Assembly (NCBI GenBank): GCA_036362985.1
Contig: JAYGXS010000001.1
Coordinates: 21,131,296-21,195,295, forward strand
Direction: 5' to 3'
From: Ligula intestinalis
Lineage: Eukaryota > Platyhelminthes > Cestoda > Diphyllobothriidea > Diphyllobothriidae
Length of the DNA: 64,000 nucleotides
Part shown: positions 57,480 to 64,000 of the stretch, one piece after another
Layout: every line of letters starts with the position of its first letter
How positions within the stretch are numbered: the stretch's first letter is position 1
Program-made: the position numbers and the translations under genes
The notes under the pieces: model-generated
Databases searched by the model: none
What the model was told of the DNA's origin: nothing
What the model saw: the letters and a program-made list of their open reading frames with translations, nothing else

Positions 57480-58885
57480 TATGAACAACGCCTCACGTAG
57501 ATGGTGGCCTTACTAACAAAATACCTTCGTTTACAGTGAATTGAGAGGGTATATATTGCTTATTTTATGGGGAGTATGAGCCTTCATCGCCTGAATTGCA
57601 ATTTAAATAAGTACAAATAACTTGTTTCTTATAGCCATAATTCGTCATAGTTGGTGTCTAGTAAATCGCTAAAAAACAAATCGCGTAGTACTCGGTCTTT
57701 AGGTGAGAAATATATGCAAGGAGGGCTTACTTAGTACAGATCACTTGATCGTAACTTTTGCTTGTAAATATGAGAGGATATTGTGAGGACCTACTTAATT
57801 TGCATTTACCTACTATTTTGTGTCCAGGCAGTGCTTCTGTGCATTTCATTAGCACCTACAGCTGGCTTTTTCTCTCACCTGGAAGCTTGACGAGTCAGAT
57901 GCAGTCATAGGGCTTTTTTAGCAACTGCAAAACTGTGGTGTTGATTTCAGGTTTTCCAGTAACTTTCAGGAATCAACCCAATTACTAGTTTGGGATAGCC
58001 ATTAAAAATGCATATTTAATTGCACGCTCAAAAGGGCTGCTGTGCTGTAGCGGATGATGCTCCAAATCCATAATTTTTATACAGTTGTAATCAGTGTTTC
58101 CAACCATTTCATTTAATACCTATATGAGAGCTGAAGCCCCTCTAATCCACTGTCAAAGGTTCATTCGTGTATGGGGCTCGTTACACGACATTAGCCCTTT
58201 TCCATATTGTCTAGAGTCCAGTCCCTTTTTATCTTCCCTTTACATTTAAAATTATTTACGTCTGAAACATCCAGAATCTGTGCAATGTGATTTTGGAATA
58301 CTACTGCATAAGAATGGGACCACTTCACTCAGTTTTCACAGTTCAATATGACAACCCTACGTTATTAATACAAGTTCAGCATTTCGTTTGGTGTCTCATG
58401 AAATACGCCACCTAAAGAACTCACTTGCTTTGCAAAAATTCCAACTCTTTGCGAATTTTATTGTTTCGGTAAATTCTTAACTTCTGTTCTACTTTCGTTA
58501 CCATAATTAGATAGTTGGAAGACTGGGGGCGGCAGTTCGTTGATCCCCTTTGCTGGTGCCCTTATAGGCTACTGTCTTTATAATCAAATATTGGTGTGCG
58601 CTGATGCCCTTTCAATCGTCCATATTGGCATATTTTAGGCAGATTTGCCATCTTCCCGAGGCTTGGCGACCGGAAAGTTACGGTGTTCTAACCTTCCTTC
58701 TCGCGACGAAAGTACGTTCAATATTCCCTACGACTGGCTTAACTTTCAGGTGTGACTCGGTGTCTGGTCTGAGAAAACATTTAACTTTGATTCCATATGC
58801 ATGTAGCAATATTATAAATAACTTCTCATCAGACCAGTAGATTACATACAGATACAGGACACCTTTCCATAACACTCCATGCCTC
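57480..58885. other. intergenic or intronic, nothing recognised
   Basis: Probably an intron of host gene X. No supported exon or element. Confidence 0.4.
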
Positions 58886-58889
58886 TTGC

Positions 58890-58960
58890 CTACAGAAGGA
58901 ATGTGGTTCACCTCGCCATTGCCGATATGGTTGCCGAAATGTTGCATGCAAGAACATGTA
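58890..58960. repeat. dispersed repeat, pair of 59,650-59,745
   Basis: CATTGCCGATATGGT, with following TTGCATGCAAGAACAT, matches CATTGCCGATATGGTGGACA and TATGGCAGAACAT at 59.70 kb. Both copies are in the same orientation, about 770 bp apart. Confidence 0.5.
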
Positions 58961-58965
58961 TTTCT

Positions 58966-59031
58966 AGATGAGGAATCTGCTGTACTACCCACGTACTTAC
59001 GCACGTGGGAAGTACAGTAGATTCCTCATCT
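58966..59031. repeat. short perfect-type hairpin, 29-bp arms
   Basis: AGATGAGGAATCTGCTGTAC... (58,966-58,994) pairs with 59,003-59,031 with two mismatches and an 8-nt loop ACTTACGC. The stem would be stable in RNA or cruciform DNA. No T-run follows. Confidence 0.75.
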
Positions 59032-59039
59032 TGGCCCCC

Positions 59040-59345
59040 TAAACGGACCGCGTGGTAGATGCACTGGACCAACACGCGGACCAAATCAGGGCGAGGCAGG
59101 TGTTATCCAGGTTGCGCTCCCATAACAACTGCCGAACCTGGGAAGGGGCCGTGGTGGCACGCGTAGATGCACGCCCACACCGCGCCAGCCACCTGCGCCT
59201 GATTCCGCCTCCGGGCTCCGACGGGGGCGGAAGAGAGAGAGAGTGCAGTAGATGCAGCGAAAGTTTACTATTCACTCGCAAGTCACAGTCGCTACACCAC
59301 CCTGTTCTGGAGCAAACGGTGAACATCGGCGAAACCGACGGTCGC
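59040..59345 (+). repeat. copy of the GC-rich dispersed repeat
   Basis: It contains GCGCCAGCCACCTGCGCCTG, CCGCCTCCGG and GAGAGAGTGCAGTAGATGC, in the same order as at 12.55 and 61.13 kb. Long open frames on both strands here are compositional. Confidence 0.55.
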
Positions 59346-59649
59346 GCCTTCAGACTTCCCATGTCATGAAATGTTGTCCACCAAACTTCTGAAATACCTT
59401 TTCGGTTTAAACAAATCACTGAAGTAGGATTGTAATATTGATTATGGACAACCTACTCGCAAGATATTGCAGTCACGTCAGAATGCCGGCTTTTGAATGA
59501 ATTGGAAGGGAAATCATCTTATTTCCAGTTGTTTCCGCTGCCTGAAATCAATTCGGCAAATAAAAAATGACAACACCGAATCTATGCTGTCGAATGTCAG
59601 CCAGGACGTTTTATGAGTTAGGTCCTCTACTGTACATGTACGTAGTAGT

Positions 59650-59745
59650 CAACTTCGTCTCTTCCCTACAGCAGAAAATATGGTCTACCCTGTCATTGCC
59701 GATATGGTGGACAAAGCGTCGTATGGCAGAACATTTACTTCTCAC
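59650..59745. repeat. dispersed repeat, second copy of the 58.89 kb unit
   Basis: See the 58,890 entry; shared CATTGCCGATATGGT and GCAGAACAT blocks. Confidence 0.5.
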
Positions 59746-59759
59746 TTATGTACGTAGCC

Positions 59760-60900
59760 ACGACATTTTATGAATTAGTTCATTCAATGTGCATATACCT
59801 AGTACTCAAATTCATTGGAAAAGTTAGGTATTTATACCTTGATCGAAGGACTATGTTCTTAAGTTTTTCTCGCTTTCGAAAATTCAATTTCATAGTTTTT
59901 GTTTGTTTAGGAATATTTTAATTCATTCCCTTCGTTATGCATTTTCTGTGCTGACAAAGTCATTGGCGCATTTCACATTCCATGCTTACAGTTTCTGAAT
60001 CAATCTGTAAAGGATAGTTGGGCACATTCTGTCGTTCTGATCTTCTGCATTTTTCAGTCGATTCGGTAAAAAGCGCTCTACGCAGCCATGCTTGTGTCCT
60101 TGTGGCCTTGTCGCATGATTAACGACTGCCCCTAAGCTAGCGCATACATTTGTCGAGCCTCGAAGTGAATCTGATTGGCCGGTTTCTGTCTTTCGACTTT
60201 CCTCCTACCCCTGTAGGCTGGACTCAGAAACTACCTTAAAGTTCGGAGCGTTAGATCACCCTTCGTGCATTCTACTCCCTCCCTCGCAATACGAGTTGCG
60301 TTAAACCAGACACAGTAAACATAAGCCATCTAGGGTTAGTGTGCGTGTATTATTTTTTTATATTTGTGTAACCAATCATTTTTATTGCCTTCAATGTGGG
60401 GTTAGACCCTCCACATGGATTTTGAATCCCAGTAGACTTCGAGAAATGCTGTGATTGCATTTCCTATCAGATCAGACTTTTGTCCCCGACCCCCCCCCCC
60501 CCACACCTCCCCCGACAACTACACAATTTTTTTACCTTCCCGCATAGTTTACTTAGTTAATTACGATATAAATGTACAGGCATAACAAGAAATTATCGAA
60601 AGAAAATGCCTGTTCGCCAATTTATCTTCTGAAATATTCAGTGGGAATTTTCGCACATTTCCACAAGTCTTGCACCGACTTCTAGAGACTGATTACATAG
60701 TAAGAAAGCATTTCACACTTTAGATCCTTTGATTCACTAAGAAAGCTATGTGGCGTTTGGCTGTACGTAGGCTAAATTCTTGACTGACACAACCCGCAGC
60801 ATATGATAGCTCTTCCGTTATACGTTGTGATGACCGCCACCGCTTAGACGGATGAGGAGGGGGATTGATCGAGATCCACTCTGCACACTGCATCTCCACG
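59760..60900. other. intergenic or intronic, nothing recognised
   Basis: Contains a 13-C homopolymer at 60,490-60,502. No supported gene. Confidence 0.5.
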
Positions 60901-60929
60901 ACACGCTTGCAATCTATACCTGTGTGTTA

Positions 60930-61240
60930 AGAGCCGTGGCTTGATAGGCCGCCAAGATAATTCGATCCTCCGCTCCGCTCGGCGAGTCATGCTGCAATGA
61001 CTCCTTCCGAATGTGGCGACCGCGGCACTGCCACTCAGTTAGCATACGGGTTGTCCCTCCTAGTTTCTGTGCTGTGTGTGTGGCATGCGTGCGCAGGCTG
61101 TTTAGTTTTTTCAGCCGCTGCACCCGCCTCCGGTCTCTCCGCTCTTTTTTTCCTGAAACCAGGCTCAAATGAGCACGGGAGGAGAGAGTGCGTTAGATGC
61201 AGTGCAAATCCCTCTTCCTACACCGATGGCCCAACTATCG
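60930..61240 (+). repeat. copy of the GC-rich dispersed repeat
   Basis: GGCACTGCCACTCAG, CACCCGCCTCCGGTC and GGAGAGAGTGCGTTAGATGC link this block with the copies at 4.7-5.07 (inverted), 12.4 and 59.2 kb. Confidence 0.5.
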
Positions 61241-61499
61241 GAGTATGAGCAGGGTGACTGGCACGTAAACTAGATTTTGGTGGAGAAGCCCTATGCAATT
61301 ACTGCCTTCTAGCTCGCACTCTGCAATTCCACACTCAAGTAAGAGTGAAGAGGTACGTGGACGCTTTGATTATGAAGGGGGTTGCCGACCGGCCTCCGCA
61401 CGACACGTGCTGCTCCTCCGGCCAATATTCAGTAAGGATTGTGGCGGAGTGCCGCAATGCCTGCCCCTCTTCGTTCCCCAAGGCCCGCTGCCCCAACGT

Positions 61500-62060
61500 C
61501 GGGCGTCGTCACAAACAACTGTTCCAATGCTTTATTTTACTGCCGCCTCCGAGGCTTGGCCTGGCAACTGCTTCTCGTTAACTGATAACAGCTGCGCCAA
61601 CGTCCCCTGTCCCTCGGCTTTCCGGTGGCCCCCACAGTTGACCTCAGCTTATTCAGCGACGCGAAAACCCACGCATACACGTGCGTCTTAATAAGCACGC
61701 CTTCCTTAGGGCCACTTACCACGCCACTTCTTTGGCCAATACGGCAGCGGGCCTTTGCCGGCGACATCTCCTCGAGCAATGGCAACACACCAATAACAGA
61801 ACACTTTAACTTGTTCTGCAATCCCACTGAGGTAGCTGCCACCACTGTCTCACGCTTTCTCAGGCCTGGCTGGATGCAGTCAAAACTAGTCCTGGTTTTG
61901 CCATTGTCGCCTGAGACAGCAACAGACATTCTTGTACACAATAAATCTCTCTCACAGGTGCCCTTTTACCTTTAACCGGGCATTTGGCCTGATGATTCTA
62001 GTGATCCGAGTACAAACATTACGTTGACCGTCACAGGATCACTCGCAGGCTTGTTAGCGG
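61500..62060. repeat. dispersed repeat shared with 45.25-45.73 kb
   Basis: Shares TCTCAGGCCTGGCTGGATGC and GGCCTGATGATTCTAGTGAT with the 45 kb copy. The 134-codon minus-strand frame here (61,537-61,941) has a partial counterpart there with stops, so it is more likely repeat-derived than a gene. Confidence 0.5.
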
Positions 62061-62777
62061 ACACAATACTGATCCAGTTTTTTGACCGGTGTTAGCTTCT
62101 CCGGGGCCAACATGTACGCTAACCTGCAACTCTTCCAAATGTAATAAGTTCTGAAACACACAGACTCTTAGTAGAGCAGTTTCCTCAGCAATCCCGGTCT
62201 CCGCATAAGAAACGTCTTGCTCCCTTTTTTGCTGCGAGGCTTATCAGAGAGCCTCTTTAATGTCGCCTAGAAAAATCGCTACTGTAAACCCCAGTGAAGT
62301 TGTCTTTTTGGGCTGAATGCATATTTTAAAGTCCTAATAAATTCGGCTACTGGATTTTTACCGCACATTTTCGATGATGTTTATATTCATCGCCATGTGG
62401 AATTTTTTGCTTTTTGTACTCGTTTGCGTGTTTGATAGTACCTCGGTCATGAAAGTTCCTGTAAGCGTGTTTGTTTAGAAGGTGCCACTCCGTATGATGA
62501 GCGGTCCGAGTTGTCTGTTAGGAATTTACATGTACGGCTATGACCTTTGGACTTTTTCGGCAGCGGTAACACATTACCACGCAGGTGCACCACACGTCAC
62601 CGAGTGCTTGTACGCAATTTAAAACCGGGCTTTCAATCGCTGGTCGCCAAACATCTCGATGTATTTGCTTCTAAGAAAGCTGGAATTTCTACTCTGTGTC
62701 GACTGACGCCATTTTAGATTCCTTTCAATCGATCGTTTTATTTTTTTAACGCAGAAGCCTCTTGTTTTTACTTTCAG

Positions 62778-62921
62778 CTTTCTGTACTGGAATCCACGCG
62801 TCAGTCTCTCCCCGCTGCTGCTGTCGTGGCGTTTCACCAACACCATACCGACGAATCCACCCAGAAATCTGTTCAATTTGCTAGCTTGTTGTTGGCCTTT
62901 CTCAAGGCGAACTGCACCGAG
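62778..62921 (+). CDS. host gene X, later exon
   Basis: 144 nt (48 codons) between TTTTTACTTTCAG and GTGAGTT. The protein-like frame is LSVLESTRQSLPAAAVVAFH, QHHTDESTQKSVQFAS, LLLAFLKANCTE, phase 0 at both ends. It is helical like exons c-e. It cannot join exon e directly in this frame (phase 2 to phase 0), so at least one exon between them is missing from my model, or it belongs to another gene. Confidence 0.5.
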
Positions 62922-62949
62922 GTGAGTTACTGAAACAGCTTACTTCTTA

Positions 62950-63215
62950 TTAGGTTGGAATGGAAAAAAGTTTTGCAGAACTTTCAATAAAACAGGATTT
63001 TGTAGGAAAATTTATTGACCAAATCCATACTTTGTTTTTGACAGTAAAAAAAGCAGTAACAACTATCTTTCAAAATAAAGTCCATCATACTGAATGATTT
63101 TCTGCCACTGATCTAGGCATCTTGATCTGTTTAAAATAAACTTCCCATGGGGTTTGATTAGAAGAATATTTTGCATGCTTGGAAGGCATGCATCCCAAGC
63201 AATGAAATTTCAAGG
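62950..63215 (-). mobile_element. mariner-type element, 3' end fragment
   Basis: TTAGGTTGGAATGGAAAAAAG at 62,950 next to TA is a mariner-like terminal repeat. Inside, the minus strand reads NRSRCLDQWQKIIQYDGLYF then a stop, which matches the usual last residues of mariner transposases (R-x-K-x-I-x-x-G-x-Y-F-E). The catalytic part and the other terminal repeat are missing. It sits in the intron after the 62.78 kb exon. Confidence 0.6.
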
Positions 63216-63225
63216 AAGGACGTTC

Positions 63226-63302
63226 TTTAGGACATGATGTAACTGTATTCAGTCAATTTTTCACGCTTGATCCCAGTTCGTCGTCAGACTTGAGAAGATG
63301 TG
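63226..63302. repeat. dispersed repeat, pair of 54,787-54,870
   Basis: TCAAGGAAGGACGTTCTTTA ... TTTTTCACGCTTGATCCCAG ... TCGTCGTCAGAC aligns with the 54.79 kb copy. It lies directly beside the truncated mariner. Confidence 0.6.
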
Positions 63303-63921
63303 TTAAGAAAAATTAAAATTTCAAAGGCGCTGATACAATTTTATAGTGTGAGTGCTAATGGACAGTTACAGTTTGCGTTTTGACAAAATTAGTAATCTTC
63401 ATAGCGTAATTGCTAATTTTAATTTGCGTCAATACAGGGGGAAAAGTTACTGGTCCTCCGGTGCGGGCGCTAATTAGCAGTTTTGGTGCACCTTAGCCCG
63501 TAGTGATCGTTCACCGTGTCTTCCATCTTTCTTTGAAATGTTGGTACACACCTTTCAGCTCTGTATGTCGGTTGATGCATGAATCATCGGAGTCCATAGT
63601 CTCGAGAAATTATCGGCCTTTTTTTCGGGGGAGGGGGCAAACTCCGACGATGCTTGCTTTGTACTATGTAAAGGTTTTTCCTGTATCATGGCAGTGCATA
63701 GCCACTTTGGACAAATTGTCACGTCTCCTCAATGTCGGCATACTTCTTCGACTGTCTCGCCTTAATAAAATTGAGCATCACATTTGGACAATGAGGACTG
63801 GCTTACCTTAATGAGCATGCATTGTCATCGAGTAGTCCTGATTTGGGAGCAGTACTTTGAGTCGATCGTAAAACGGTCTTGAACCACTTTCTTGGGCTTT
63901 GCTTCAAAACATTTTTTGCAG

Positions 63922-64000
63922 GCTTCTTCGACTTCGCATTGTGCTGGTAGAATAAAGTCAGTTTACAAGAAACCAATGCTAGATACTTCTGCGCATGTTT
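63922..64000 (+). CDS. host gene X, possible exon running off the window
   Basis: After the acceptor ACATTTTTTGCAG, phase 0 (matching the previous exon) reads ASSTSHCAGRIKSVYKKPML, DTSAHV and is open to the window edge. A GTAGAA at 63,946 is a poor donor. Only the acceptor, phase and open frame support it. Confidence 0.35.

Noticed and set aside
59039..59419. Overlapping 105- and 126-codon frames on both strands
   Set aside because: They lie in the GC-rich dispersed repeat; open frames on both strands reflect base composition.
62778..62921. Possible relation of host gene X to Fanconi anaemia FANCI/FANCD2-type helical proteins
   Set aside because: The resemblance is limited to a few Leu/Val positions, and the order of similar segments does not agree. 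Not strong enough to assign.
54835..63300. CTGAAGA/CTGACGA plus GAAA strings in the 54.8 and 63.3 kb repeats, considered as hammerheads
   Set aside because: No stem II can be drawn between the two core strings in either copy, and the GTC site is missing.
1..64000. CRISPR arrays, operons, prophage or bacterial promoters
   Set aside because: No regularly spaced repeats or clustered co-oriented genes. Codon, intron and element content is eukaryotic.

Overview
This window reads as a gene-poor, repeat-rich metazoan nuclear contig. The repertoire suggests a parasitic flatworm, most likely a tapeworm of the diphyllobothriid type: Penelope-like elements (PLEs) with GIY-YIG nuclease ends and hammerhead-like motifs, CR1-clade LINEs, Ty3/gypsy and Tc1/mariner relics, a tRNA-derived SINE and small introns with clean GT-AG ends. 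The species call is inference; no diagnostic host gene was recognised.

Layout. 1-8.7 kb: mostly AT-rich intergenic sequence with a long near-perfect hairpin (3.68-4.12 kb), one GC-rich dispersed repeat and a decayed coding relic (6.65-7.51 kb). 8.77-10.46 kb: two PLE 3' halves head to head, each with a hammerhead-like motif. 10.5-29.5 kb: AT-rich desert with scattered relics (a possible copia RNase H scrap, a Tc1/mariner MITE, a SINE, a gypsy RT-RNase H piece, an LTR with primer-binding-site-like sequence).

29.59-43.95 kb is a retrotransposon nest. One minus-strand CR1 LINE (here LINE C) is split into four pieces whose protein order is continuous from right to left. LINE A (plus, with a 400-N gap), LINE B (plus, nearly complete) and a small 3' LINE fragment D (plus) have each inserted into it. 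Imperfect target-site-duplication-like repeats flank the insertions. Just upstream of LINE C is another PLE-type end with an intact-core hammerhead-like motif.

44.3-64 kb holds further dispersed repeats, a minus-strand tRNA-like gene (46.0 kb), a second PLE type flanked by direct repeats (51.8-52.6 kb), a third GIY-YIG PLE copy (56.6-57.4 kb) and a mariner end (62.95 kb). Threaded through this are short plus-strand exons with good splice sites and compatible phases (50.85, 51.69, 53.34, 53.61, 55.78, 62.78, 63.92 kb). They look like part of one host gene for an alpha-helical protein that I could not name; it runs off the right edge.

No operons, CRISPR arrays or prokaryotic signals are present. 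Most coding potential belongs to decayed mobile elements, so nearly all ORFs over 60 codons elsewhere are chance.
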